NCBI GenBank assembly: GCA_900455155.1
Contig: UGUC01000002.1
Coordinates: 1,550,001-1,614,000 of the forward strand
Length of the DNA stretch: 64,000 bases
Direction of reading: 5' to 3'
From: Providencia stuartii
GTDB lineage: Bacteria > Pseudomonadota > Gammaproteobacteria > Enterobacterales > Enterobacteriaceae
The notes below the pieces were generated by a model. That model worked only from the letters and a program-made list of their open reading frames with translations. It searched no databases and had not been told where the DNA came from. Numbering within the stretch: position 1 is the stretch's first letter; each line of letters opens with the position of its first letter. Below, piece after piece: positions 1-11,653 of this stretch. A program made the position numbers and the translations under genes.

Positions 1-141
1 ATTTAAGATTATAGATGTATCCCATTATTTTACCCTAATGTGATAGACATAAATTCTTGCCATAAAAAGCAGGAACCAGATAACGGCAATGCCTTATTTC
101 CCACCAGCCAAAATCCCCTCATTTTTTCATTCACAAAGCTA

Positions 142-157
142 TCGCAAACGTTTGCTT
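142..157. promoter_or_regulatory. PurR operator upstream of purM
   Basis: The core GCAAACGTTTGC at 144-155 is a perfect 12-base palindrome matching the PurR box consensus. It lies about 65 bases upstream of the purM start, overlapping the likely promoter (AT-rich -10 candidates TAGAAT at 165 and TAGTAT at 170). By the E. coli precedent, PurR with hypoxanthine or guanine represses purMN here. Confidence 0.9.
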
Positions 158-172
158 TGCCTGTTAGAATAG

Positions 173-1262
<1,090 letters not shown>

Positions 1263-1263
<1 letters not shown>

Positions 1264-1899
1264 TGAAAAAAATCGTCGTGCTTATCTCAGGCAGCGGCAG
1301 TAATTTACAGTCGCTGATGGATGCCACTTCGCATGATCTTCAAGCGCAAGTTGTGGCAGTGATCAGTAATCAAACCTGAGGCTTACGGGCTTATTCGTGC
1401 GCAGAAGGCTGGGATCCCAGCCTTATCACTCAGCGCGAGCGCTTTTGCTAACCGCGAAGCATATGATGCTGCACTAATGGGGATGATTGACGAATATCAG
1501 CCTGATTTGGTTGTGTTAGCTGGATTTATGCGAATTTTGACCGCGGGCTTCGTTAAACACTATGCAGGAAGAATGCTCAATATCCACCCTTCTCTATTGC
1601 CTAAATATCCGGGCCTACACACCCATCGTAAAGCGATAGAAAACGGCGATAGCGAGCATGGAACATCAGTGCATTTTGTTACCGAGGAGTTGGATGGCGG
1701 CCCAGTGATCTTACAGGCCAAAGTTCCTATTTTCCCGGATGATACCGAAAAAGAGGTCATTGAGCGGGTAAAGGCGCAAGAGCACAATATTTACCCCCAA
1801 GTTGTACAATGGTTCGTCAGTGGTCGTTTGGCCATGGTCGGCAACCATGCTTACTTAGATGGTCAGTGTTTACCGCCCCAAGGCTATGTAAATGAATAA
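1263..1899 (+). pseudogene. purN: purN, phosphoribosylglycinamide formyltransferase; one frameshift
   Basis: PurN transfers a formyl group from 10-formyl-THF to GAR in purine synthesis. The ATG at 1263 overlaps the purM stop. The N-terminus MKKIVVLISGSGSNLQ is followed by a break in the AAA run at 1372-1374 (one extra A); the next frame continues PEAYGLIRAQKAGIP and keeps the catalytic Asn and His in NIHPSLLP and the catalytic Asp in ELDGGPVI. One base removed gives 212 codons including the stop, close to the 212-residue E. coli enzyme. It is co-transcribed with purM and followed by a strong terminator. Confidence 0.93.
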
Positions 1900-1930
1900 C
1901 ACTTGGTTATTTCCACATTGATTTATGTTG

Positions 1931-1959
1931 AGGGCAAAGAGAAATCTCTGCCCTTTTTG
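1931..1959 (+). terminator. Intrinsic terminator after purMN
   Basis: AGGGCA (1931-1936) pairs with TGCCCT (1949-1954), with an inner GAGA/TCTC stem, followed by a T-run. It lies 31 bases after the purN stop. Confidence 0.85.
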
Positions 1960-2163
1960 CTGTTCACGAAAAGTCGCAGTATAAATAAAGTGCATTAATC
2001 TTCACCAGTTAGAAAGAGTCACTGCTTTGTGTCATTATTTTATCGTAAATTAGTGGTATCCTTATCAACTGAGAGTGAAAATAAATTTGCTCTGTTATTT
2101 ATCGTGATGATCTGCAAAATCGATAATTAACTATCTACTTTTTAAACAAAACTGAGGTGTTAT

Positions 2164-2751
2164 ATGACGACCGGGCAAGTTCATCCGTTTAGGTTGCGCC
2201 CACTTGAACGTGAAGATTTAGCGTTTATCCACCAACTTGATAATAATGCCAGTGTTATGCGCTACTGGTTTGAAGAGCCTTATGAGGCTTTCGTCGAGCT
2301 GAGTGACCTTTATGATAAACATATTCATGACCAATCAGAGCGGCGTTTTATTGTTGAAAATGACAGTGAAAAAGTCGGCTTAGTTGAATTGGTGGAAATC
2401 GATTATGTTCACCGTCGTTCTGAGTTTCAGATCATCATCGCACCAAGCCATCAAGGCCACGGTTATGCAACTCGCGCTGCGAAATTGGCTATGGATTACG
2501 CTTTTTCTGTGCTCAATCTATATAAGCTTTACCTCATTGTAGATAAAGAAAATATCAAAGCTATCCACATTTATAATAAACTGGGCTTCCACACAGAAGG
2601 CGAACTAATTGACGAGTTTTTTGTCAACGGACGTTATCATACCGCGATCCGTATGTGCATTTTCCAGCACCAATATTTTGCGAGTAAAGCACAGTCAACG
2701 CATCCTGAAAGTGTTGTCAGCCCGCATGCGACCATCAAACAGCAAGTTTAG
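2164..2751 (+). CDS. speG: speG, spermidine N1-acetyltransferase
   Basis: This GNAT enzyme acetylates spermidine and spermine with acetyl-CoA to limit polyamine toxicity. The 195-residue product is nearly colinear with E. coli SpeG (186 aa): LRPLEREDL, then [17 protein letters not shown], then acetyl-CoA motif [10 protein letters not shown], then [11 protein letters not shown] and a C-terminal RMCIFQHQY. The last 20 or so residues are a divergent tail. The start has a GAGGT ribosome binding site at about 2154. It is an intact, stand-alone gene between purMN and ppk. Confidence 0.95.
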   Translation: MTTGQVHPFRLRPLEREDLAFIHQLDNNASVMRYWFEEPYEAFVELSDLYDKHIHDQSERRFIVENDSEKVGLVELVEIDYVHRRSEFQIIIAPSHQGHGYATRAAKLAMDYAFSVLNLYKLYLIVDKENIKAIHIYNKLGFHTEGELIDEFFVNGRYHTAIRMCIFQHQYFASKAQSTHPESVVSPHATIKQQV

Positions 2752-2935
2752 TGCTCTATCCTCGCGACGTTATTTGAGGTGCAACTAAACACAAGATAAA
2801 TGTGTCGCCAGAGAAATACAGAAATCTGTAACTCATGCGAATAAAAATAGCCATAATATGGCGAAAACTTAAGGTGTGCTGTCGCTAGGTTATACACCTT
2901 TAAGTTTATGTATTTAGTACAATATGGAGCAACCA

Positions 2936-5009
2936 ATGTCCCAAGAACGCCTATACCACGAAAAAGAGTTAAGCTGGCTTGCTTTTAACGAACGCGTTTT
3001 TACAAGAAGCAGCAGATAAGCGAAATCCTCTTATCGAGCGTATGCGCTTTTTGGGCATTTATTCCAATAACCTAGATGAATTCTACAAAGTCCGTTTTGC
3101 AGACGTGAAACGGCGTATCTTAATCAATGAGGAGCGTGGCTCCGCCAGCGGTGCACGCCACCTACTTAAGCGCATTCAAAATAAAGTGGCCAAGCAAGAT
3201 CAAGAGTTCGACATTCTCTATAACGACCTTTTGCTTGAAATGGCGCGCAACCAAATTTTCTTAATTAACGAGCGGCAAATATCGCCCCGCCAACAAATTT
3301 GGTTACGTCAATACTTTCGCCAACATTTGCGCCAACACATTACCCCTATTTTGATTAATCCAGATACCAACCTAGTCGAGTTTCTCAAAGATGACTATAC
3401 CTATCTGGCTGTTGAAATTATTAACGGCGGTAATGTGCAATATGCTCTGTTAGAGATCCCCTCTGACAAGGTGCCTCGGTTTGTCAATCTGCCACCGGAA
3501 ATGCCCAAACGGCGCAAATCAATGGTGCTTATCGACAACATTTTGCGCTATACCTTGGATGAAATCTTCAAGGGCTTCTTTGATTATGATGAATTAAACG
3601 CTTATTCCATGAAAATGACCCGCGATGCGGAATATGACATCGCCACCGAAATGGAATCAAGCTTACTGGAAATCATGTCATCGACATTAAAACAGCGCTT
3701 AACCGCAGAGCCTGTCCGTTTTGTTTATCAGCGCGATATGCCTGATGAAATGGTTTGCCGTCTTACGTGAAAAACTGGGGTTATCCAATGATGACTCAGT
3801 TATTGCGGGCGGGGCGTTACCACAATTTTAAAGATTTTATTAACTTCCCCAACGAAGGCAATAAAACCCTTTTAAACAAACCATTGCCACGGTTACGCCA
3901 CCGCTGGTTTGATAACTTCCGTAACGGTTTTGATGCCATTCGCGAACGCGATGTGCTGCTCTACTACCCTTATTACACCTTTGAGCACACGCTCGAGTTG
4001 CTCAGGCAAGCCTCATTTGACCCCAGCGTATTATCTATCAAGATCAATATTTATCGTGTGGCAAAAGATTCACGCATTATTGATTCGATGATCCATGCAG
4101 CCCATAACGGCAAAAAAGTCACTGTTGTGGTTGAATTACAGGCTCGATTCGATGAAGAAGCGAATATTCATTGGGCGAAACGGCTGACAGAGGCTGGGGT
4201 CCACGTCATTTTTCTCGGCCCCGGGTCTGAAAATCCATGCGAAACTCTTTATTATTTCGCGAATGGAAGATGGCGAAATTATTCGTTATGCCCATATCGG
4301 TACAGGTAACTTTAATGAAAAAACCGCGCGCCTCTATACTGATTACTCGTTGTTAACAGCAAATGAACAGATCACCAATGAGGTTCGTCGGGTATTTAGC
4401 TTTATTGAAAACCCATATCGTCCTGTCACCTTTGATAATTTAATGGTTTCACCACAAAATACACGGATCCGCCTCAATGCGCTAATTGACCAAGAAATTG
4501 CTAATGCGCAAGCGGGGCTTCCCAGTGGGATCACCTTAAAAATTAATAATCTGGTTGATAAAGAACTGACTGATAAACTGTATGATGCTTCCAATGCGGG
4601 TGTTAAAATTCGTCTACTAGTAAGAGGGATGTGTTCACTTGTTGCAGGGCAACCGGGCTACAGTGAAAACATTCAAGTCACCAGTATTGTTGACCGCTTT
4701 TTGGAGCATGACCGCGTTTATGTCTTTACTAATGCGGGTGATGAAAAAGTCTTTATCTCCTCGGCAGATTGGATGACTCGAAATATTGATTACCGTATTG
4801 AAGTGGCGGTGCGCTTAGTCGATGACCGGCTCAAACAACGGGTTTTAGATATCCTTGAGCTCCAATTTAACGATACCGTCAAGGCACGTTATGTTGACAA
4901 AGATCTCAGTAATCATTATGTTCCCCGCGGTAATAAGCGCAAAATTCAGGCGCAACTTGCTATATACGACTATTTGAAATCACTCGAAACGCCTGAGACA
5001 AGGTCCTAA
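2936..5009 (+). pseudogene. ppk: ppk, polyphosphate kinase 1; four frameshifts
   Basis: PPK1 polymerises the ATP gamma-phosphate into inorganic polyphosphate. The ATG at 2936 follows GGAG at 2926-2929 and opens with [21 protein letters not shown]. Four extra bases break the frame: T-run 2997-3001, TTT near 3751-3753, G-run 3811-3814 and T-run 4209-4213. Removing them gives 690 codons including the stop, against 688 residues in E. coli. The autophosphorylated-histidine motif [19 protein letters not shown] is intact in the last segment. ppx follows after six bases, the usual ppk-ppx operon. All breaks are insertions, so the gene is probably intact in the cell. Confidence 0.93.
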
Positions 5010-5015
5010 CATACT

Positions 5016-6548
5016 ATGCCATTAACTAATATATCGACGCCTAGGCCTCAAGAAATTGCGGCTATCGACCTTGGTTCTAACAGCTTTCATATGGTGATTG
5101 CACGTATTGTCAACGGTGCACTGCAAATCCTGACGCGTTTAAAAAAACGGGTACACCTTGCTGACGGATTAAGTGATACCAATGAGCTTAGTGAAGAAGC
5201 CATGGAACGCGGTTTGGCTTGCCTTGCGCTTTTTGCCGAACGCCTACAAGGTTTTACAGAAGAAAACGTCTGTATCGTAGGCACTCACTCTTTGCGTGTT
5301 GCAACCAATGTTGAAGAGTTTTTGAACCGTGCAAAAAAAATAATTCCCTATCCCATTGAAATTATTTCTGGGCAAGAAGAAGCGCGTTTGATTTTTATGG
5401 GGGTGGAACACACCCAGCCTGAAAAAGGCCGTAAACTGGTAATAGATATTGGTGGTGGCTCAACAGAATTAGTTCATTGGCGAGAAATTCGAACCATTAT
5501 TAATTGATAGCCGCCGTATGGGGTGTGTCAGCTTTGCGCGTAACTATTTCCCCAATGAAACCATTACGGCAGATAATTTCAACCGAGCCTACCTCACGGC
5601 CTGCTTAAAACTTGAGCAAACCGCCACAAAATTTAAGCGTATGCACTGGGATGTTGCCATGGGGGCATCAGGTACGATTAAAGCGGCTCATGCCGTGATT
5701 GTTGAAATGGGTGAGCGCGACGGTATCATTACGCGTGATCGGCTAGAAAAAATTAAGCAAATGGCGCTGAAATATAAAACCTTTTCGGCAGTGGATCTAC
5801 CGGGTTTATCCGTTGAACGTAAACATGTTTTTGTGCCCCGGATTAGCCATTTTATGTGCTGTCTTTGATACATTAGAGATTAAAGAGTTACGGCTCTCAG
5901 ATGGCGCATTGCGTGAAGGGGTGCTTTATGAAATGGAAGGGCCGTTTCCGTCATCAAGACATTCGCCAACGTACGGCACTTAGCCTTGCCGAGCATTATA
6001 ATATCGATAGAGAGCAAGCTAGACGTGTATTAAAAACCATGGAGGAGCTGTATCACCAGTGGAGCCAGCAAAATCCAAAGTTAGCCAACCCGCAACTTGA
6101 GTCTATCCTTATTTGGGCGGTTATGCTGCATGAGGTCGGTCTACATATCAACCAAAGTGGGTTACATCGCCACTCCGCCTATATTTTGCAAAATACTACG
6201 TTACCGGGGTTTAATCAGGAGCAACAGCTATTACTTGCAACACTGGTTCGTAACCATCGGCGTGCTATTAAATTTGATGATATCCCTAAATTTAATTTAT
6301 ATAAAAGAAAACAATTTTTACCCTTGATACAAATTTTACGCTTATCAATACTTCTGAATAATCAAAGACAATCAACAACTACCCCATCATCATTACGCTT
6401 AGAAACCGATGATGGCCACTGGACACTGTATCTACCTGCCCAGTATTTGACTCAGAATGCGTTGATGCAGCTCGATCTTGAGAAAGAAAGCGCTTACTGG
6501 GAGGATGTCCCTGGCTGGAAATTAGACATCCGCGAAGAGCCAAATTAG
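5016..6548 (+). pseudogene. ppx: ppx, exopolyphosphatase; three frameshifts
   Basis: PPX releases orthophosphate from polyphosphate ends and is the counterpart of PPK. The ASKHA-fold N-terminus shows [14 protein letters not shown] and the phosphate-binding [10 protein letters not shown]; the C-terminal HD-like part contains AMLHEVG-like and [11 protein letters not shown] motifs. Extra bases sit at 5473-5474 (T), 5836-5839 (C-run) and 5942-5943 (C). Removing three leaves 510 codons including the stop (E. coli 513 aa). The gene starts six bases after the ppk stop. No clear terminator follows; a T-run after TGGCG near 6570 has no obvious stem. Confidence 0.93.
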
Positions 6549-6734
6549 TTATAATATTAATGCACTACATGGCGTTTTTTTTGCACTACTCATAATGAAT
6601 CGGTTTTCGCCCATTTGTTATAATTATTAATATTTATTTGGGTTAATGGACAATAAATGGCAAAATAAAGGTATTTATTTGTAATATGGACCCATAAAAG
6701 GTACAAAAGTGCCTATAAAGCTTTAAGGATTAAA

Positions 6735-8195
6735 ATGTCACAAACTGCTTTTTCAACCGATGCGGTACAAACAATCAATCCGCACTCTCAAAAACTGGCC
6801 TATATCCGCCAGCAAATCCTAACACTATTTTTGGATGACGAGGAGTTCGTCCAAGCTCTGATTGAGCACGACCAACATGTTAGTTTGAGTGATAAAGCAT
6901 TAAGTGAAAAAATCAATGCTGTAAAAGAATTATTGATTGACTTACATGCCGCGGATATCGCCGATATTTTAGAGATGTTGCCTTATGATGAACGTCTCGC
7001 ACTTTGGCATCTGATCGATAACACCGAACGCGGTGAGGTGTTAGTCGAAGCTTCTGTCGCTGTTTGGGATAGCCTGATTAAGGATATGTCTGACAGGGAA
7101 CTTCTACGCGCTGTTGCTAACCTACATGTTGATGAACAAGCGTATATTGCAGAGCATTTACCACAAGATACCATGCGTAGGTTATTGACCTATCTTGATC
7201 CAAGCTTACGAAGTCGTATTCGTGAAGTTCTGCAATATGCAAAAGACAGCGTCGGTCAAATGATGGATTTCGAATTTGTCACCGTACGTCCAAATGTCAC
7301 GCTAAAAACTGTTCAACGCTATTTACGCCAGCGCGGTAAAATTCCAGAAGCAACAGATAAAATCTTTGTTGTCGACAATAATAACTATTTGCAGGGTGAA
7401 TTACCTCTAACAACCATATTAACGCAGTCCCCTGAGCGGATTGTGGCTGACGTGATGAAAACAGACACGGTCACTTTCTTGCCAGATGAAAAAGGCGAAG
7501 ATGCAGCCAGTGCGTTCGAACGTTATGACTTGATCTCCGCCGCGGTGGTTGACAGCAGTGGTCTATTGATGGGTCGTTTAACCGTTGAAGATATCGTTGA
7601 TAACTTAAATGAAGAAAACGATAACAGCATCCGTCGTATGGGGGGGTTAAGCCCTGAAGAAGACGTGTTCGCCCCTGTCGGTCAAGCCGTCAAAACGCGT
7701 TGGACATGGCTAGCCATCAACCTGTGTACTGCGTTCGTCGCATCACGGGTGATTGGGGTATTCGAAGATACCATTTCCCAATTAGTTGCCTTAGCCACCT
7801 TAATGCCTATTGTTGCAGGTATTGGGGGGAATACGGGTAACCAAACAATTACCATGATCGTACGTGCGATTGCGTTACACCAAATCCAAACCGGAAGCTT
7901 CTCATTCTTAATGCTCAGAGAGCTAGGCGTTGCCTTTATTAACGGTGTTGTTTGGGGGGGGATCATGGGGGTTATCACCTATTTCCTCTATGGCGACCTT
8001 GCAATGGGAGCCGTAATGACGCTCGCGATGATCTTAAACTTACTCATGGCGGCAATTATGGGGGTACTTATCCCTCTCATTATGCTTAAACTTGGTAAAG
8101 ACCCTGCCATCGGCTCCAGTGTAATGATCACCGCTATCACTGACACAGGTGGTTTCTTTATCTTCTTAGGCTTAGCCACCCTGTTCTTGGTTTAA
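6735..8195 (+). CDS. mgtE: mgtE, magnesium channel/transporter
   Basis: MgtE is an inner-membrane, Mg2+-gated Mg2+ channel. The 486-residue product has the three expected parts: an acidic helical N domain (about 1-140), two CBS domains (about 140-265, with VADVMKTD and LTVEDIVD) and five membrane segments (about 290-486). The conserved PIVAGIGGNTGNQT and the C-terminal DTGGFFIFLGLATLFLV are present. The frame is clean. It has its own 186-base leader after ppx, too short and AT-rich for an M-box riboswitch that I could recognise. E. coli lacks mgtE, so this placement beside ppk-ppx is a lineage trait. Confidence 0.95.
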   Translation: MSQTAFSTDAVQTINPHSQKLAYIRQQILTLFLDDEEFVQALIEHDQHVSLSDKALSEKINAVKELLIDLHAADIADILEMLPYDERLALWHLIDNTERGEVLVEASVAVWDSLIKDMSDRELLRAVANLHVDEQAYIAEHLPQDTMRRLLTYLDPSLRSRIREVLQYAKDSVGQMMDFEFVTVRPNVTLKTVQRYLRQRGKIPEATDKIFVVDNNNYLQGELPLTTILTQSPERIVADVMKTDTVTFLPDEKGEDAASAFERYDLISAAVVDSSGLLMGRLTVEDIVDNLNEENDNSIRRMGGLSPEEDVFAPVGQAVKTRWTWLAINLCTAFVASRVIGVFEDTISQLVALATLMPIVAGIGGNTGNQTITMIVRAIALHQIQTGSFSFLMLRELGVAFINGVVWGGIMGVITYFLYGDLAMGAVMTLAMILNLLMAAIMGVLIPLIMLKLGKDPAIGSSVMITAITDTGGFFIFLGLATLFLV

Positions 8196-8205
8196 CCGCC
8201 TACTT

Positions 8206-8238
8206 GGCATACCCAGAAAATAATACGCTGGGTATGCC
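8206..8238 (+). terminator. Hairpin after mgtE, possible terminator
   Basis: GGCATACCCA (8206-8215) pairs perfectly with TGGGTATGCC (8229-8238), a 10-bp stem with a 13-base loop. No T-run follows, so it may protect the 3' end or work with Rho instead of acting as a classic intrinsic terminator. Confidence 0.5.
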
Positions 8239-8792
8239 TAATGATAATATTCCGCCCTTCTCGCCTTTGCCGACATATTTAGACTGAAAATTTCCTAAAT
8301 AACGACTCAATGAATGCTATTTCATTTTTCAGCTATTTTTAATTTTCATTACTATTATTAAGATTATTAATTACGAATAATCAAATTAATAATTTGTTAC
8401 TTTATCGATGAATTAATCGGCGAAAACAGATGTGAAATAACCAATTCCCCTGCCTTTTTTGAAAAAGAACTATATGATCTGCTGCAAAAAATCATTTATT
8501 AACATCAAATAATGTTATTGTTTTAAGCAATAGATGATAAAATCAATCAAGATAATACAAATAGAATATTCATCTTGTTTTGAGAGTTGCGGTTTACAAA
8601 ATATGGAATTTCCTGCTATAAATGAGGGCATGCATAAAGATACAGAGTATTAACTAGGTTATTCCATCCAACGTTTTATACCATTTATCTGCACATACTT
8701 AATATTATTTACTGACGCGTAGTCGGTAAATATAGCTGTTATTCCGAATTTAAAACAAAAAAATATATTCGGTATTTTAAAAGGATAATATT
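8239..8792. other. Intergenic region before the MFS gene, no gene seen
   Basis: This is 554 bases of AT-rich DNA. Near the gene, CCGAAT (8744-8749) and ATTCGG (8767-8772) form an inverted repeat that ends about 20 bases before the start codon, a possible regulator site or leader hairpin. I see no convincing ORF or RNA gene. Confidence 0.6.
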
Positions 8793-10148
8793 ATGACATC
8801 GCAAACAACCAGCCAGCCCTCGGCAAGGCCATTGAAAAAAGAGGATTATAAAACATTAGGGTTGTCATCTTTAGGTGGAACTCTTGAATTTTATGATTTT
8901 GTTATTTTCGTTTTTTACGCGAAAATTATTTCACAACTCTTTTTCCCTAGTGGTAACGCAGTTCTCGCCCTCTTGGCAACGCTCGGTTTGTTTGCAGCCG
9001 GTTATCTCGCGCGCCCACTCGGTGGCATCATCATGGCACACTTTGGTGATAAACTCGGCCGTAAGAAAATGTTCACCCTCAGTATTTTCATGATGGCATT
9101 CCCGACATTCGTGATCGGTTTCTTACCAACCTATGCATCTATTGGCGCTGCCGCACCAATATTGCTGTTATTGATGCGTATTATGCAAGGCGCCGCGATT
9201 GGCGGTGAAATGCCTGGGGCATGGGTATTTATCGCTGAACATACCCCAAAACAGCGCTACGGCCTCGGTGTTGGAACATTAACCTCTGGTATCACAGGCG
9301 GTATTTTATTAGGGTCTATCGTCGCTATCATCATTGAGAACAGTTATACCTCACAAGAGATCCATGACTTTGCATGGCGTATTCCATTTATTCTTGGTGG
9401 TATTTTTGGCTTTATTTCTGTTTATTTACGCCGTTTTTTGGAAGAGACACCTATTTTTAAAGAGTTGGCTGCTAAAAAAGCTTTAGCGGATGAGTTACCC
9501 GTTAAGACAGTTGTGAAGTCTCATAAACAAGCCTGCTTGATCACCGCGGCACTGACATGGTCATTATCAACAGCCATCGTTGTAACCATTTTGATGACGC
9601 CTGATATCGTGCTTCAAGGGATCTATCAAATTGACCGAAATATCGCCTTACAAGCTAACTGTGCAGCAACATTGACATTAACTTTAGGCTGTATTTTTTG
9701 GGGTTGGTTCGGCGATAAGATGGGAACGCGCGCTTCAATGACCTTGTCATGGGGTGGTCTGGCGGTGACTGCATTGTATTTTTATTCATCTTTGTCGCCA
9801 GAGATTTCAGCAACGACTTTGATTTTTAACTATGGCTTAATGGGCTTTTTTGTTGGCGCGATTGCAACGACACCAATTGTCAGTACGCGTGCGTTTCCAC
9901 CTGAAATCCGTTATTCCGGCTTATCATTTGCCTACAATATTGCCTATGCAGTCTTTGGGGGTCTGACACCAATGTTAACGGGAACATGGTTGCAACAATC
10001 TCATATGGCACCTGCCTACTATGTTGCCGCGGTTTCTTTACTGGCTGTCGCTGTCGCCTATATTCCTTTAGCATGGAAAGGATGGACAGTGAATGCTGAG
10101 CAAGACAAAGAAACATTAGGGGCATTAAACACCAGTACAACTCGCTAA
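8793..10148 (+). CDS. MFS transporter of the metabolite:H+ symporter (MHS, ProP-like) family
   Basis: The 451-residue protein has 12 predicted membrane segments and MHS signatures: GGTLEFYDFVIF in the first segment, RPLGGIIMAHFGDKLGRKK (the loop 2-3 motif) and GAAIGGEMPGAWVFIAEH. Such symporters import organic acids, osmolytes or amino acid derivatives with protons; the substrate cannot be read from sequence. An AAGGA ribosome binding site precedes the ATG. The gene stands alone, bracketed by a 550-base leader and a strong terminator, so it is unlikely to be part of the mdt operon that follows. The frame is intact. Confidence 0.85.
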   Translation: MTSQTTSQPSARPLKKEDYKTLGLSSLGGTLEFYDFVIFVFYAKIISQLFFPSGNAVLALLATLGLFAAGYLARPLGGIIMAHFGDKLGRKKMFTLSIFMMAFPTFVIGFLPTYASIGAAAPILLLLMRIMQGAAIGGEMPGAWVFIAEHTPKQRYGLGVGTLTSGITGGILLGSIVAIIIENSYTSQEIHDFAWRIPFILGGIFGFISVYLRRFLEETPIFKELAAKKALADELPVKTVVKSHKQACLITAALTWSLSTAIVVTILMTPDIVLQGIYQIDRNIALQANCAATLTLTLGCIFWGWFGDKMGTRASMTLSWGGLAVTALYFYSSLSPEISATTLIFNYGLMGFFVGAIATTPIVSTRAFPPEIRYSGLSFAYNIAYAVFGGLTPMLTGTWLQQSHMAPAYYVAAVSLLAVAVAYIPLAWKGWTVNAEQDKETLGALNTSTTR

Positions 10149-10180
10149 TTGACCTCATTTCTTTAATCCATTAACGTATA

Positions 10181-10213
10181 AACCTGTGGTGATTAATTCC
10201 CACAGGTTTTTTT
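10181..10213 (+). terminator. Intrinsic terminator after the MHS transporter gene
   Basis: AACCTGTGG (10181-10189) pairs with CCACAGGTT (10200-10208), followed by a run of seven Ts. Confidence 0.9.
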
Positions 10214-10224
10214 ATACAATGTTA

Positions 10225-10259
10225 GTCAACTAATCTGCCGATTCTGCACACTAGTTGAC
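10225..10259. promoter_or_regulatory. Inverted repeat in the mdtA upstream region
   Basis: GTCAACTA (10225-10232) and TAGTTGAC (10252-10259) are 8-base perfect arms separated by 19 bases, about 165 bases upstream of mdtA. The following T-rich stretch with CATATTTCC (about 10263-10280) vaguely resembles a BaeR site, but I cannot confirm it. Regulatory function is inferred. Confidence 0.4.
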
Positions 10260-10421
10260 GTTTTTTTCATATTTCCTTCATTTTTACGTGTAACCCCCAC
10301 GCTAAACTATTAACATATCGCAACTGACTAATTTTTAACTATATAGCAGGTTCATCTCTGCTAATTTAATCATCATAATATGATGCTTTTTTACTCGACT
10401 TTGAATTAAGCGAAAATATAA

Positions 10422-11653
10422 ATGAATAAACAAAAACGCCGTACCACTCTAACCCGTTCAGCCCATTTTCGTTGCCATCATTGTCGCTGCAGGTGCCGGT
10501 TGGTATTTTTATTCTCAAAATACGCCATCTGATACAGCACAAAACAGTGCTCGTCCTACACGATCAAATAGTGCGCCACAACCGTATGCTTGCCCCCGTT
10601 CAATACGCTAATGCGCAAGAAAAAGTGGTTCCTCGCTATTTAACTGGTCTCGGCACAGTACAAGCTGCCAATGTAGTCACGGTCACGAGCCGTGTTGAAG
10701 GGCAATTGATGTCTTTACATTTTACCGAAGGGCAACAGGTAAAAGCGGGCGATTTGCTTGCTGAAATCGATCCTCGCCCTTTTGAAGTCCAATTAGCTCA
10801 GGCAGAAGGCCAACTGGCTAAAGATAAAGCGACGTTGGCAAATGCTCGATTAGACTTAAATCGTTATCAAAAGCTTGCGGGAACAAAAGTGATTTCACAG
10901 CAAGAGCTAGATAACCAAAAAGCGCTCGTTTTACAGGCAGAAGGCAGTATTAAGGTCGATCAAGCCGCCGTTGATAATGCGAAGCTACAATTAACCTACA
11001 GTAAAATCACAGCTCCTATTTCAGGCCGTGTTGGTTTAAAACAGGTCGACGTCGGTAATTTTATTTCTGCGGGCACAGCAACCCCAATCGTGGTTATCAC
11101 ACAGATTCAACCTGCTGATGTGCTTTTTGCCCTTCCTGAGGGAGATATTCCTGCCGTACAAAAAGCTCAGTCCTCAAATCAACCGGTAAAAGTGGAAGCT
11201 TGGGATAGAAATAATATCGCGATGATCAGCGAAGGCTATTTGTTAAGTATAGATAATCAGATAGACCCTGCTACTGGCACACTAAAAATGAAAGCACGTT
11301 TTACGAACGAGCTACAAACTTTATTTCCAAATCAATTTGTGAATATCAAAATGCAGATCGAAACCTTGCAAAATGCCGTCGTTATCCCTACTGCGGCATT
11401 GCAGATGGGTAACGAAGGTCATTATGTTTGGGTACTGAACGATGATAATCGTGTGAGTAAACATGTTGTGACGGTAGGTATGCAAGATAGCCAGCAGGTG
11501 GTGATTGAAAGTGGGCTAACTGCAAATACAAAAGTGATTACTGACGGTGTCGACCGTTTAACAGATGGCACCAGCGTGGAAGTAGTTAACACCGAAACGG
11601 CTTCTAAATCCGCAAAACCACAAAAAAATAAAAATACAGCGGAGAAAGCCTGA
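10422..11653 (+). pseudogene. mdtA: mdtA, periplasmic adaptor of the MdtABC multidrug efflux pump; two frameshifts near the N-terminus
   Basis: MdtA is the membrane fusion protein joining the MdtBC RND pump to TolC. From the ATG at 10422 the protein starts [12 protein letters not shown]; one extra base near 10461 precedes the signal-anchor [18 protein letters not shown] and another near 10584-10586 precedes [13 protein letters not shown]. After that the frame is clean: [19 protein letters not shown], a coiled-coil hairpin (about 110-170) and lipoyl/beta-barrel domains with [15 protein letters not shown]. Two bases removed gives 410 codons including the stop (E. coli 415 aa). It overlaps mdtB by one base. 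Confidence 0.92.

Noticed and set aside
6549..6734. M-box (Mg2+) riboswitch before mgtE
   Set aside because: The 186-base leader lacks the conserved M-box core and strong stems that I could recognise.
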